Notes under the pieces: generated by a model | Database searches by the model: none | What the model saw: only the letters and a program-made list of their open reading frames with translations | What the model was told of the DNA's origin: nothing | Program-made: the position numbers and the translations under genes | Shown: piece after piece, positions 1 to 8,220 of the stretch | Numbering within the stretch: position 1 is the stretch's first letter | Layout of the letters: each line of letters begins with the position of its first letter | Source: Novosphingobium sp. Fuku2-ISO-50 | GTDB lineage: Bacteria > Pseudomonadota > Alphaproteobacteria > Sphingomonadales > Sphingomonadaceae | Length of the DNA stretch: 64,000 nt | Assembly: GCF_001519055.1 (NCBI RefSeq) | Contig: NZ_KQ954300.1 | Span: 25,017 to 89,016 of the forward strand | Direction: 5' to 3'

Positions 1-1260
1 TGCGGCGGCGCGGGTCGGTGCGTCCATCCAGGCGGCATGGGCGATGCGGTCGGCATAGGCGGCTTTGAGATCGTCGATCAGTTCCGCCATCTGCTTGTCG
101 GCCTCGTCGGACCAATGTGTCTTGAGATAGATCTGCCCCACATCCTGCCCCAGCTCGCGGTTCAGGACATCGACGCCGCGTTTCCAGCGCGGGCGCTGCT
201 GCGTCACCCCGCCCAGCACGCGACCGTAAAAATCGAAGTGCGCCTGATCGAACGCCGCCGGCAAATCGGGGGCCATGTCGCTGATCAGACGGAAGACCAG
301 GTAATCCTTCCACAATTCAATCGGATCACGCGCAAGATGTTGCCCGATGGCGCGAACCGCGCTCGGCTCGCCCACCACGATCACTTTGGCCTGCGGCACA
401 CCGAGTCGGGCAAGCATCGCGTCCCAGGCGATGCCGGGGACAAAGGCGGCGAGCCTGGCCCGCGGCACCGGATTGTACGTCGCCTGCGGATCGCGCAGCC
501 GCTCTGGCGCCCAGTCGGCTTTGGCCAGCGCGGTTTCCAGCGCCATGATCGCGCTTGCCCGCGTCGCCCCTTCGGACACGCCCGCCAGCGTGAAGATCTG
601 CGCGATGTAATCGACATAGGCCTTGCGCACGGTGTCGTATTTTTCGCCGGGCTCCAGATAATAGTCGCGCGCCGGAAGACCGAGATCGCCCTGATCGGCG
701 CCCAGCACATAGTGGCCGGGGTCTTTCGCATCGGGCCCGATCGAAAAACCGATCGCGCTGGCAAAGCCGGGCTCGGCCATCGTTTCCATCAAGTCCCGCC
801 GCGTCTTGATCGCGGCAATGCGCGCAACCAGCGGCTGCAATCCGGCAACCCCGCGCGCCTCGATGCCCTTTTCGTCCATCCACGCGGCCCATACGGCAGC
901 AATGCGTTGCGCCGTCGGGCTGTCGGGACGGGCCACCGCGTTTTCGGCGATCGCGCGCACGTCCTCGGCGACTTTGTCTTCGAGATCGTAGTTATAGCCA
1001 ATGCGGGTCTTGTCAGGCGGGATCGAGGTGTGATCGGCCCAGTTCCCTTCCATATAGGCAAAGAAATCATCGCCCGGAACCAGATCGCGGTTCATGTTGC
1101 CGGTATCGAGGCCGAGGCTGCCATAGCGCGGCATATCGGCATCCCGGGCCTGATCCTGCGCCGCGAGCGGGGGCCCAATCAGTAAACAAAGCGGCAGCGA
1201 ACAAAGCGGCAATGCCACGAGCGCAACGCGAGTCGCGCGGCGAAACCATCTGCTGGTCAT
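1..1260 (-). CDS. M13 family metallopeptidase (neprilysin/PepO-like), 3' end outside window
   Basis: This is the N-terminal 420 residues of a secreted zinc endopeptidase of the M13 family; members are about 680-700 residues. The start is the ATG at 1258-1260. It opens a signal peptide (MTSRWFRR, then a hydrophobic stretch ending PPLAAQ), so the enzyme is periplasmic or outer-membrane associated. After the leader comes the family's typical opening, with a PGDDFFAYMEGNW block near residues 60-72 and an RDYYLEPGEKY block near residue 200. The HExxH and ExxD zinc motifs lie in the part beyond base 1 and cannot be checked. The frame is uninterrupted. The 102 bases between this gene and the upstream same-strand crotonase gene hold nothing obvious. 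Family assignment is firm; the substrate is unknown. Confidence 0.9.
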   Translation of the reverse strand, partial: MTSRWFRRATRVALVALPLCSLPLCLLIGPPLAAQDQARDADMPRYGSLGLDTGNMNRDLVPGDDFFAYMEGNWADHTSIPPDKTRIGYNYDLEDKVAEDVRAIAENAVARPDSPTAQRIAAVWAAWMDEKGIEARGVAGLQPLVARIAAIKTRRDLMETMAEPGFASAIGFSIGPDAKDPGHYVLGADQGDLGLPARDYYLEPGEKYDTVRKAYVDYIAQIFTLAGVSEGATRASAIMALETALAKADWAPERLRDPQATYNPVPRARLAAFVPGIAWDAMLARLGVPQAKVIVVGEPSAVRAIGQHLARDPIELWKDYLVFRLISDMAPDLPAAFDQAHFDFYGRVLGGVTQQRPRWKRGVDVLNRELGQDVGQIYLKTHWSDEADKQMAELIDDLKAAYADRIAHAAWMDAPTRAAA

Positions 1261-1362
1261 CAAGCCTCCGTCGGAACCCGCGTCTTGAGGGGGCGCGCGA
1301 GTATCGTCGGGCCGCCCATAGCACGGCGCCTCAGGAAAACCAGTTTCAGCGGAAAAAGGGCA

Positions 1363-2121
1363 TTACCCGCGATCGGCGAATTGGGCAGGCCGCCGCGCAC
1401 GAAACGCATCGATCCCTTCGCGGAAATCATCCCCGGCAAAGGCCGTATCGAATGCGGCATCGAGCGCGCTATCATGCCCCAGCGGCGCGCGCGCCACCGC
1501 CTGCTTCAGCGCAGTCAGGCTCGACGGCGACAGCGCGGCCATGCCCTGCGCCAGCGCCATGGCCTCTGCCGCAGCGTCCCCGGCCGACACTTCGACCAGT
1601 CCGATCCGCGCAGCCTCGGCCGCATCGATCCGCGCGGCGGCATAAAGCAGGCGCGCGGCCTGCCCCGGCCCGATCAAGGCGACCAGCCGCGCGACATCTT
1701 CTTGCGGATAGGTGATCCCCAGCTTGGCCGGGGTCACCGCAAAGGCGGCGCGCGGCCCGGCTACGCGCACATCCGCCGCCAGCGCAAGCGCCACCCCGGC
1801 GCCGAAACAATCGCCGTCAATCGCGGCAATCACCGGCATGGGCAGCCGCGCCAGCGGTTCGAGCGCATCGCGCATGGCCTGACGAAACGGCGCGCGGCGA
1901 CCCGCATCATCGGCAAGCGCGGCAATTTCGCGAATGTCGGAGCCCGAACAGAACATGCCCGGCGCTCCGCCGAGCACAACCACCGCGCGCGGCCCCGCCG
2001 CAGCAATCGCGGCAACCGCACCGGCCAACGCGTGCCACCCGGCCAGAGGCAGCGCGTTGCGGGTGGCAGGGGCGTCGAGCGTGATGGTGGCGATGCCATC
2101 GGTGATCTGGTGCGCAATCAT
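1363..2121 (-). CDS. Crotonase-fold protein (enoyl-CoA hydratase/isomerase family), catalytic Glu pair absent
   Basis: A 252-residue cytoplasmic protein of the crotonase superfamily, which binds acyl-CoA and stabilises an enolate in an oxyanion hole. The first oxyanion segment is visible as GMFCSGSDIREIA (about residues 55-67) and the second as GDCFGAGVALALAADVRV (about 102-119). In true hydratases two Glu residues sit in the contexts GGGxEL and PExxLG. Here both positions read Ala (GAGVAL and TPAKLG). Simple enoyl-CoA hydration is therefore unlikely, and an isomerase, hydrolase or decarboxylase role is more plausible. The ATG is preceded by a near-perfect AGGAGG ribosome-binding site. It is transcribed away from the APC permease gene. 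The reaction is not predictable from sequence. Confidence 0.85.
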   Translation of the reverse strand: MIAHQITDGIATITLDAPATRNALPLAGWHALAGAVAAIAAAGPRAVVVLGGAPGMFCSGSDIREIAALADDAGRRAPFRQAMRDALEPLARLPMPVIAAIDGDCFGAGVALALAADVRVAGPRAAFAVTPAKLGITYPQEDVARLVALIGPGQAARLLYAAARIDAAEAARIGLVEVSAGDAAAEAMALAQGMAALSPSSLTALKQAVARAPLGHDSALDAAFDTAFAGDDFREGIDAFRARRPAQFADRG

Positions 2122-2144
2122 GCCCGCCTCCTATCCGCCACACC

Positions 2145-2173
2145 GCGTCACAACAAGAGCGCGTCACAACAAG
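2145..2173. repeat. 13-bp direct repeat between divergent genes
   Basis: GCGTCACAACAAG occurs at 2145-2157 and again at 2161-2173 (period 16) in the 101-base region between the crotonase gene and the permease gene. It could be a pair of regulator half-sites or a chance slippage product. Nothing else in the gap is recognisable. Confidence 0.35.
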
Positions 2174-2222
2174 GCCGACTCGCGGCACTGGACCTTCGCC
2201 GTGCAAGCCTTATCCAACGGAC

Positions 2223-3539
2223 ATGGATACCCCGGCTTGTGCGCCCCGCCCCCATCTCGGCCTTGCCCCGGCGACGCTCGTCGCGCTGGGCATGATCATG
2301 TCGACCGATTCGCTGAAAACCGCGCCGACGGTCGCCATGAATGTCGCGCCGTCGCATTTCCTGTGGCTGTGGGTCGCAGGCGGGCTCGCTTCGCTGGTCG
2401 GCGCGCTGTCTTATGTCGAAATGGCCTGCGCCTTTCCCGATGCGGGCGGGGAATACAGCTTTCTGACGCGGGCATGGGGGGCGCGGCTTGGTGCGCTCTA
2501 TGCCTGGTCGCGCTTTGCGGTGATGCATACCGGGTGGATCGCGCTGATGGCGCATCTGCTGGCCGATTATGCCGGTTCGGTCGTGCCGATGGGGCCGGTC
2601 GTGCATACGCTGTTTGCGCTGGCGGTGGTCGCCGTGCTGACCGGGATCAACTGCATTCACGTGCGGCTGGGATTCCTGACGCAAGCTTTGCTGGTGGCGC
2701 TCGTCGCGCTGGGCTTTGCGGCGGTGATCGTGGCGGGCTTTGTCGCCGCCCCGCCCCCTGCCCCGCCCCCTGCCCCGCCGCCTGCCCCACCCGGCCATCC
2801 CCATCTTGGTGTCGCGCTGATCTATGTGTTCCTCGCCTATGGCGGATGGAGCGACATGGCGACGCTGTCGGCGGAACTGCGCGCCGGGCGGCGCGGCATG
2901 GCGCTGGTCACGGTCGGCGCGATCATGCTGCTGATCGTGCTCTATGTCGCGCTCAACGCGGCGATGGCACATGGCCTGGGCATGGCCGCGCTGGCGCAGA
3001 GCAGCGCGCCGGGGGCCGATGTCGCACGCGCAGCCTTTGGCGCGCCGGGGGCATGGCTGGTCGTCGCGGTGGTAACCGTATCGGCGGTGGCCAGCATCAA
3101 TTCGACTCTGATCGTCGGCGCGCGCGTGACCTGGGCGGCGGCGCGCGCCATCCCCGCGCTGCGCCCGATCGCCGGCTGGCATGCCACGCGCGGCACGCCG
3201 ATCGGCGCGGTGCTTGCGGTCGGGGGGTTTTCGGCGCTGCTGACCGTGCTGGCCGGGCTTGCGGGCAATGGCTTTGGCGCGATGGTCGATTACATGACGC
3301 CGGTCTATTGGCTGTTCATCGCGCTCGGGATGGGCGCGGCGATCCGTCTGCGCCGGGGCCATGATGCATCGGCATTCCCGGTGCGCACGCCGCTGTTCCC
3401 GTTGTTTCCGCTGGCCTTTGGCGGCCTTGCGCTGGCCATGCTGTGGTCATCGCTGACCGAGCTCGGACCGGGGGCGCTGGCGGGTGCGGCCGTCATGGTG
3501 ATCGGCATGGCGCTCGAACGCATTGCGGCGAGATGGTGA
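2223..3539 (+). CDS. APC superfamily amino acid/polyamine permease
   Basis: A 438-residue integral membrane protein with about 12 hydrophobic segments, of the amino acid-polyamine-organocation superfamily. The opening helix (ALGMIMSTDSLKTAPTVAMN) and the second helix with EMACAFPDAGGEYSF match the family's conserved helix 1 and helix 2-3 regions. It probably imports an amino acid or amine by cation symport; the substrate cannot be told. An oddity is a run of about four PPPAP units near residues 176-190, encoded by a short C-rich DNA repeat (about 2747-2795) in a loop between membrane helices. The ATG at 2223 has only a weak ribosome-binding site. The gene converges on tRNA-Ala. Confidence 0.88.
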   Translation: MDTPACAPRPHLGLAPATLVALGMIMSTDSLKTAPTVAMNVAPSHFLWLWVAGGLASLVGALSYVEMACAFPDAGGEYSFLTRAWGARLGALYAWSRFAVMHTGWIALMAHLLADYAGSVVPMGPVVHTLFALAVVAVLTGINCIHVRLGFLTQALLVALVALGFAAVIVAGFVAAPPPAPPPAPPPAPPGHPHLGVALIYVFLAYGGWSDMATLSAELRAGRRGMALVTVGAIMLLIVLYVALNAAMAHGLGMAALAQSSAPGADVARAAFGAPGAWLVVAVVTVSAVASINSTLIVGARVTWAAARAIPALRPIAGWHATRGTPIGAVLAVGGFSALLTVLAGLAGNGFGAMVDYMTPVYWLFIALGMGAAIRLRRGHDASAFPVRTPLFPLFPLAFGGLALAMLWSSLTELGPGALAGAAVMVIGMALERIAARW

Positions 3540-3556
3540 AGAAAGAAAGGGGAAAC

Positions 3557-3632
<76 letters not shown>

Positions 3633-3746
3633 ACACTGTTTCCCGCAATCGCCCTGGGAGGCGATGCATCCGGCGGTGTACCCTGCCGGGAGCCGGGCCT
3701 TTAAGGGAGGCCCGACAGGCTGGCAAGACCAAAAATCGAGCCAGCG

Positions 3747-3779
3747 AAAATTTTAGGGCGCAGCGGAGAAGCTGCGCCC
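3747..3779 (-). terminator. Rho-independent terminator of the FYDLN-protein gene
   Basis: A 9-bp perfect stem GGGCGCAGC/GCTGCGCCC (3756-3764 with 3771-3779) with a 6-nt loop. On the minus strand it is followed by TAAAATTTT (3746-3754). It starts 13 bases past the stop of the minus-strand gene at 3792. Confidence 0.75.
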
Positions 3780-3791
3780 CGTATCACCCGT

Positions 3792-4109
3792 TCAGCTCTC
3801 TTCGTCGACGCCTTCGTGCCCTGGCACGCCCAGATCGTCGTCGCCGCCGAGATCGACGTCGTTGTCGGGCGAATCGCCGTCTTCGTCGATGTCGAGATCT
3901 TCATCGGCCAGATCGACGTCGGCAACGACGTCCACCTTTTCCTTCTGAATTTCGGCATAGGGAATCGGCTGCTTCGACTTCAGCACCGGATCCGGATGCC
4001 ATGCATATCTGCACTCGACGCATGTGACCGGGTCATCTTTGCCCAGATCGTAAAAGCGGGTGCCACACTTGGGACAGCTGTGCTTGGCACCCCATTCCGG
4101 CTTGACCAT
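3792..4109 (-). CDS. TIGR02300 family protein (FYDLN-acid zinc ribbon)
   Basis: A 105-residue cytoplasmic protein. The N-terminal half is a zinc-ribbon-like domain with two CxxC pairs (CPKC at about 12-15 and CVEC at about 30-33) around the diagnostic FYDLGKDDPVTC block. The C-terminal half is very acidic (repeated Asp/Glu, with ADEDLDIDEDGD and GGDDDLG) and probably disordered. The family is almost restricted to Alphaproteobacteria and has no established function. In many genomes it sits next to aroA, as here, transcribed divergently from it. The ATG at 4107-4109 follows a GAGGAAACTT-type site. A terminator lies directly downstream. Confidence 0.93.
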   Translation of the reverse strand: MVKPEWGAKHSCPKCGTRFYDLGKDDPVTCVECRYAWHPDPVLKSKQPIPYAEIQKEKVDVVADVDLADEDLDIDEDGDSPDNDVDLGGDDDLGVPGHEGVDEES

Positions 4110-4280
4110 GAAGTTTCCTCAAGTCCTTACCGCCACGGACATTCCGTAACGGTCGCGAATCGGCATGGGTCATGGGCGAGCGAAAGTGCGCTGGCAAGCC
4201 GCTCGTTTCCATGAAAGAGCCCGGCGCCTTGCCATAGGCGCGCGCCGCTGTCAAAAGCCGCGCGCATCTGCCCCCCTTTC

Positions 4281-5651
4281 ATGATCCAGCGGAAAGGCTC
4301 TTTCGTGTCAGCTTCCCCGATGTCTGCCCCCCTGCCCCGCCGGTTTGTCGGCACGGGGCCGCTCACCGGGCGAATCCGCGTACCGGGGGACAAGTCGATC
4401 AGCCACCGCTCGATCATGCTCGGCGCGCTGACCGTGGGCGAAACGCGCGTGACCGGCCTGCTCGAAGGCGAGGACGTGCTGTCGACCGCCGCGGCGATGC
4501 GTGCGATGGGCGCCACGATCGAGCGCCAGGCCAATGGCGACTGGCTGGTTGCGGGCGTGGGCGTCGGCGGGCTGCTGCAACCGGCGGGCGCGCTCGACAT
4601 GGGCAATTCGGGCACATCGACGCGCCTGCTGATGGGTCTCGTGGCCAGCCATGCGATCACCACCTGCTTTATCGGCGATGCCAGCCTGTCAAAGCGGCCG
4701 ATGGGCCGGGTGATCACGCCACTTGGCGACATGGGCGCAACTTTCACCACCTATCCCGGCGGCCGCCTGCCGCTGATCGTGACGGGAACCGATACCCCGG
4801 TGCCGATCACCTATCGCCTGCCGGTCGCCTCCGCGCAGGTCAAAAGCGCCGTTTTGCTCGCCGGACTCAATACGCCGGGCGTGATCACGGTGATCGAGCC
4901 GGTGCCGACGCGCGATCATTCCGAGCGCATGCTGCGCGGCTTTGGCGCAGAGCTGTCGGTGGACATCGAAGCCGACGGGACGCGAATCATCCGCCTGACC
5001 GGGCAACCCGAATTGCGCCCGCAACGGATCGTCGTGCCGGGCGATCCGTCGTCGGCGGCCTTCTTCGTCGTCGCCGCGCTGATCGTGCCGGGGTCCGACC
5101 TCGTGATCGAAAACGTCGGGCTTAACCCGACGCGCGCCGCGCTGTTCGACGTCCTGCGCCTGATGGGCGGGCACATCGTCGAAATGGACCGGCGCGAAGT
5201 CGGCGGCGAGCCGGTGGCCGACCTGCATGTCAGGGCAAGCGCGCTTCACGGCATCGTCGTCGATCCGGCCGTGGTGCCGAGCATGGTCGATGAATTCCCC
5301 GTGCTGTTCGTCGCCGCCGCGCTCGCCCATGGCCGCACGGTGACATCGGGCCTTGAAGAACTGCGCGTCAAGGAATCCGACCGCATCGCCGCGATGCGCG
5401 CCGCGCTGACGCTCGCCGGTGCGCGCGTCGAGGAAACCCCCGATGGCCTGATCATCGACGGCAGCGGCGGAAAACCCCTCTCCGGCAGCGGAAACGACGC
5501 CATCGCCACCCATCTCGACCACCGCATCGCCATGGCCATGGCGATCGCCGGGCTGGCCAGCGAAAACGGCGTGACAGTCGACGACACTCGCCCGATCGCG
5601 ACCAGCTTTCCGGCCTTCGAACGCCTGCTCGCCGACGTGAGCGCGGCATGA
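4281..5651 (+). CDS. aroA: 3-phosphoshikimate 1-carboxyvinyltransferase (EPSP synthase), class II
   Basis: Catalyses phosphoenolpyruvate + shikimate-3-phosphate to EPSP, the sixth step of the shikimate pathway to chorismate. All four class II signatures are visible: GDKS (about residue 38), SAQVK (about 184), RDHSE (about 213) and NPTR (about 285). The active-site RVKESDRI block follows in the C-terminal half. At the position corresponding to Ala100 of the glyphosate-tolerant CP4 enzyme (NAAT) this protein has Gly (NSGT). Starts are possible at ATG 4281, GTG 4305 (9 bases behind a GGAAAGG) and ATG 4320; the GTG has the best ribosome-binding site. The stop overlaps the cmk start (ATGA), so the two genes are translationally coupled. 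Confidence 0.96.
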   Translation: MIQRKGSFVSASPMSAPLPRRFVGTGPLTGRIRVPGDKSISHRSIMLGALTVGETRVTGLLEGEDVLSTAAAMRAMGATIERQANGDWLVAGVGVGGLLQPAGALDMGNSGTSTRLLMGLVASHAITTCFIGDASLSKRPMGRVITPLGDMGATFTTYPGGRLPLIVTGTDTPVPITYRLPVASAQVKSAVLLAGLNTPGVITVIEPVPTRDHSERMLRGFGAELSVDIEADGTRIIRLTGQPELRPQRIVVPGDPSSAAFFVVAALIVPGSDLVIENVGLNPTRAALFDVLRLMGGHIVEMDRREVGGEPVADLHVRASALHGIVVDPAVVPSMVDEFPVLFVAAALAHGRTVTSGLEELRVKESDRIAAMRAALTLAGARVEETPDGLIIDGSGGKPLSGSGNDAIATHLDHRIAMAMAIAGLASENGVTVDDTRPIATSFPAFERLLADVSAA

Positions 5652-6271
5652 TCATCGCCGTCGACGGCCCGACCGCATCGGGCAAAGGCACGATCGCGCG
5701 CGCGCTCGCGGCGCATTTCGGCGTGCCCCACCTCGATACCGGGCTGCTCTATCGCGCCGTCGGACGGCAAGTCGCGCTGAACCATGGCGATCCGGACAAC
5801 GCTGCCGACGCGCTCGCTGCGACGGCCTTTCCCGACAGCCTGCTGGCCGATCCGGTTTTGCGCAGCGAGGCCACCGGGGCGCTCGCCAGCCGCGTCTCCG
5901 TCCATCCCGAAGTGCGCGCCGCGCTGCTCGCCCGCCAGCGCGACTTTGCCGACCAACCCGGCGGCGCCGTGCTCGACGGGCGCGACATCGCCACGGTCAT
6001 CGCGCCTCACGCCGACGCCAAGCTTTACATCACCGCCAGCGTCGCCGCCCGCGCGCTGCGCCGGTTCCTCGAAATGCGCAAACGCGGCGAAGATGTCCGC
6101 CGCGAGGCGATCGAGGCCGACCTCGCCGCGCGTGATGCCCGCGACAGCACGCGCAGCGCCGCCCCCTTGCGCCGGGACGAAGGCGCCGCCTTGCTCGATA
6201 CATCAGCCTTAACCCCCGAGGCCGCGATCGCAGCCGCCATCGCCCTCGTCCGCAAACAGAGCCAATCCTGA
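5648..6271 (+). CDS. cmk: Cytidylate kinase
   Basis: A 207-residue NMP kinase converting CMP/dCMP plus ATP to the diphosphates. It has the P-loop DGPTASGKGTIAR at residues 5-17, the LDTGLLYRAVG substrate-binding segment (about 30-40) and the DGRDIATVIAP motif (about 104-114). The lid region carries the repeated Arg residues RRFLEMRKRGEDVRREAIEAD. The length matches short alphaproteobacterial Cmk. It begins inside the aroA stop (ATGA overlap at 5648), an arrangement conserved in this order. A weak CCGCA/TGCGG hairpin (6282-6295) follows. Confidence 0.95.
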   Translation: MIIAVDGPTASGKGTIARALAAHFGVPHLDTGLLYRAVGRQVALNHGDPDNAADALAATAFPDSLLADPVLRSEATGALASRVSVHPEVRAALLARQRDFADQPGGAVLDGRDIATVIAPHADAKLYITASVAARALRRFLEMRKRGEDVRREAIEADLAARDARDSTRSAAPLRRDEGAALLDTSALTPEAAIAAAIALVRKQSQS

Positions 6272-6399
6272 AGGTTAACCTCCGCAAATATGCGGATGCG
6301 GGGCTTGCCGGACTGAAACCCGGGTGGGTGCAGTCGTCCTTTCGTCATGTGGTAAACGCCGGGGCATGTCGTCCGGGGCGCTACGAAAGGCAAGACGCG

Positions 6400-6759
6400 A
6401 TGGACCAGACCGCCGACATCTTTGCCGGCAAACGCCGCGCGCCGCGCGTCGGCTTTGAATTGCCGGTTCGCTGCAAGCATGGGCTGACGCGGTTTACCGC
6501 CATGCTCAAGGACATGACACGCTTCGGCGCGCGAATCGAAGGGATCGATGCCACCGAAGTCGGCGAAGCGATCACGCTGCTTTTGCCGGGACAGGCCGCG
6601 CGCATGGCCTTTGTCGTGTGGATCAACGGCAAGACGTCGGGGCTCGAATTCGGCGACCCGCTGGCGCCCGAGATGTTCGATACGCTGATCGGCGATTATG
6701 CCATCGGCCATGCACCGCAACCGGCCCCGCCCCCGCGCCCCATCCGCGCCGCAGCCTGA
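6400..6759 (+). CDS. PilZ domain protein (candidate c-di-GMP receptor)
   Basis: A 119-residue, single-domain PilZ protein. The c-di-GMP-binding signature is split as usual: a basic RRAPR at about residues 12-16 and a DMTRFGARI segment at about 46-54, corresponding to the (D/N)xSxxG motif with Thr in place of Ser. A C-terminal tail is Pro-rich (PQPAPPPRPIRAAA). The start was placed at ATG 6400, which follows GAAAGGCAAGACGCG. The open frame extends 72 bases upstream to 6328 without a convincing ribosome-binding site. The target process cannot be predicted. A GGDEF-EAL protein is encoded at 47.2-49.7 kb in this window. Confidence 0.82.
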   Translation: MDQTADIFAGKRRAPRVGFELPVRCKHGLTRFTAMLKDMTRFGARIEGIDATEVGEAITLLLPGQAARMAFVVWINGKTSGLEFGDPLAPEMFDTLIGDYAIGHAPQPAPPPRPIRAAA

Positions 6760-6929
6760 CGCCAATCACCTGCCCGCAAATCAATTGACCGCTTGCATTC
6801 CCCGGCAGGTTCGCTAAGGGCCACCGCTTCCCAGCCGCACGCGGCAGGGTTGCCGAAGAAAGCCGGAGGGGCCCCGCAATCCCGCGGACAAGCCAGCGAT
6901 CGGTTCCATTGATAAAGGACGCGACGGTC
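6760..6929 (+). promoter_or_regulatory. Promoter and leader of the rpsF-rpsR-rplI operon
   Basis: The 170-base gap before rpsF carries a TTGACC (-35-like, 6785-6790) but no clear -10. About 90 bases of GC-rich leader follow that can fold into short hairpins (for example GCCGC/GCGGC near 6834-6846). S6:S18 complexes regulate their own mRNA through a leader structure in several bacterial groups. Whether this leader carries that motif is inference only. Confidence 0.35.
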
Positions 6930-7292
6930 ATGCCGCTCTACGAGCATGTCTTTCTCGCGCGTCAGGATCTGAGCCAGGCTCAGGTCGACGCGCTCGCCGC
7001 CACTGCCACCGAGATCATCGAGACCAACCAGGGCAAAGTCGTCAAGGTTGAAACCTGGGGTCTGCGCCCGCTGGCATACAAGATCCAGAAGAACCGCAAG
7101 GCGCATTTCGTGCTGATCAACATCGACGCCCCCGCCGGCGTCGTGGCCGAGCTGGAACGCCAGACCGCGATCAACGAAGACATCATCCGTTTTCTCACCG
7201 TGCGCGTGGACGAGCTCGAATCGGGCCCCTCGGTGATGATGCGCAAGAACGACCGCGAACGCAGCCGTCGTCGCGAACGCGAAGGGGAATAA
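6930..7292 (+). CDS. rpsF: 30S ribosomal protein S6
   Basis: S6, a 120-residue component of the 30S platform that pairs with S18. It begins [15 protein letters not shown], the standard alphaproteobacterial N-terminus. The start is therefore ATG 6930, 12 bases after an AAAGGA, and not the in-frame upstream codon at 6909. Conserved blocks include the [20 protein letters not shown] strand-helix region. The C-terminus is basic ([10 protein letters not shown]). First gene of rpsF-rpsR-rplI; the next gene begins 3 bases after its stop. Confidence 0.97.
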   Translation: MPLYEHVFLARQDLSQAQVDALAATATEIIETNQGKVVKVETWGLRPLAYKIQKNRKAHFVLINIDAPAGVVAELERQTAINEDIIRFLTVRVDELESGPSVMMRKNDRERSRRREREGE

Positions 7293-7295
7293 GCA

Positions 7296-7520
7296 ATGGC
7301 TCGTCCGTTTTTCCGCCGCCGCAAGAGCTGCCCGTTCTCGGGCAAGAACGCTCCGAAGATCGACTACAAGGATGTGCGCCTGCTTCAGGGTTTCATGTCC
7401 GAACGTGGCAAGATCGTCCCCAGCCGCATCACTGCGGTTTCGGCCAAGAAGCAGCGCGAACTGAGCCAGGCGATCAAGCGCGCCCGGCACATCGGCCTGC
7501 TTCCCTACATCGTCAAGTAA
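7296..7520 (+). CDS. rpsR: 30S ribosomal protein S18
   Basis: S18, 74 residues, binds the 16S rRNA central domain together with S6. It shows the basic N-terminus [16 protein letters not shown], the [19 protein letters not shown] core and the [20 protein letters not shown] segment. The start is 3 bases after rpsF with an AAGGGG site inside the end of that gene. It keeps the single Cys of the alphaproteobacterial form (RKSCPFSG) but is not a CXXC zinc variant. Confidence 0.97.
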   Translation: MARPFFRRRKSCPFSGKNAPKIDYKDVRLLQGFMSERGKIVPSRITAVSAKKQRELSQAIKRARHIGLLPYIVK

Positions 7521-7532
7521 GGAGCGCCAGAC

Positions 7533-8132
7533 ATGCAGATCATCCTGCTCGAGCGCATCGAAAAGCTGGGCACCATCGGCGACGAAGTGAACGTCAAGGA
7601 CGGTTACGCGCGCAATTTCCTGCTGCCCAACAAAAAGGCGCTGCGCGCCAACGCCGCCAATCGCAAGATCTTTGAAGCAAACCGCGCCAAGATCGAATCC
7701 GACAACGCGCATCGCCGCGAAGAAGCCCAGACCGAAGCCGGCAATGTCGAAGGCAAGGAAGTGGTGCTGATCCGCGCCGCGTCCAACGCCGGCCAGCTTT
7801 ATGGCTCGGTCTCGGTCCGCGACATCTCCGACGGCCTGATCGCCCAAGGGTGCAAGGTGACCAAGTCGATGATCGTGCTCGAACGCCCGATCAAGACCAT
7901 CGGCGTCTTCGACGTGCGCGTTTCGCTGCACCCCGAAGTGTCGGTCACGGTCAAGGCCAACGTCGCGCGCTCGCCCGACGAAGCCGAACTGCAGTCGAAG
8001 GGCGTCGACGTGATCGACGCCATGTTCGACACCGAAGTCGGCGGCTTCACCGAAGCCTATGACCCGAATGCCGAACCGGGCGAAATCCCGTCGGACCTGC
8101 TCGACGAGGGCGAAGCGCAAGCTGAAGCCTGA
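7533..8132 (+). CDS. rplI: 50S ribosomal protein L9
   Basis: L9, 199 residues, binds 23S rRNA at the base of the L1 stalk. The N-terminal domain is canonical (QIILLERIEKLGTIGDEVNV, then GYARNFLLPNKKAL). A long helix follows, then the C-terminal domain. It is longer than the roughly 150-residue E. coli protein because of an acidic C-terminal extension (AEPGEIPSDLLDEGEAQAEA), as commonly seen in alphaproteobacteria. A TAAGGAG ribosome-binding site precedes the ATG, 12 bases after rpsR. It is the last gene before a strong terminator. Confidence 0.97.
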   Translation: MQIILLERIEKLGTIGDEVNVKDGYARNFLLPNKKALRANAANRKIFEANRAKIESDNAHRREEAQTEAGNVEGKEVVLIRAASNAGQLYGSVSVRDISDGLIAQGCKVTKSMIVLERPIKTIGVFDVRVSLHPEVSVTVKANVARSPDEAELQSKGVDVIDAMFDTEVGGFTEAYDPNAEPGEIPSDLLDEGEAQAEA

Positions 8133-8157
8133 TCGACGGCAAAAGATCCGAAGAAGA

Positions 8158-8188
8158 GGGGCGCTTCCGCAAGGAGGCGCCCCTTTTT
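8158..8188 (+). terminator. Rho-independent terminator of rpsF-rpsR-rplI
   Basis: An 11-bp stem GGGGCGCTTCC/GGAGGCGCCCC (one T·G pair) closed by a GCAA tetraloop and followed by five T (8184-8188). It lies 25 bases past the rplI stop. It is the clearest intrinsic terminator in the window. Confidence 0.92.
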
Positions 8189-8220
8189 CGTTGGACCCTT
8201 TTCGTTGAAACTGCGGCGCC

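Noticed and set aside
37..1185. Plus-strand open frame of 382 codons
   Set aside because: It is the complement of the M13 peptidase gene, which has a signal peptide and family blocks; the plus-strand protein is Arg/His-rich with no family resemblance.
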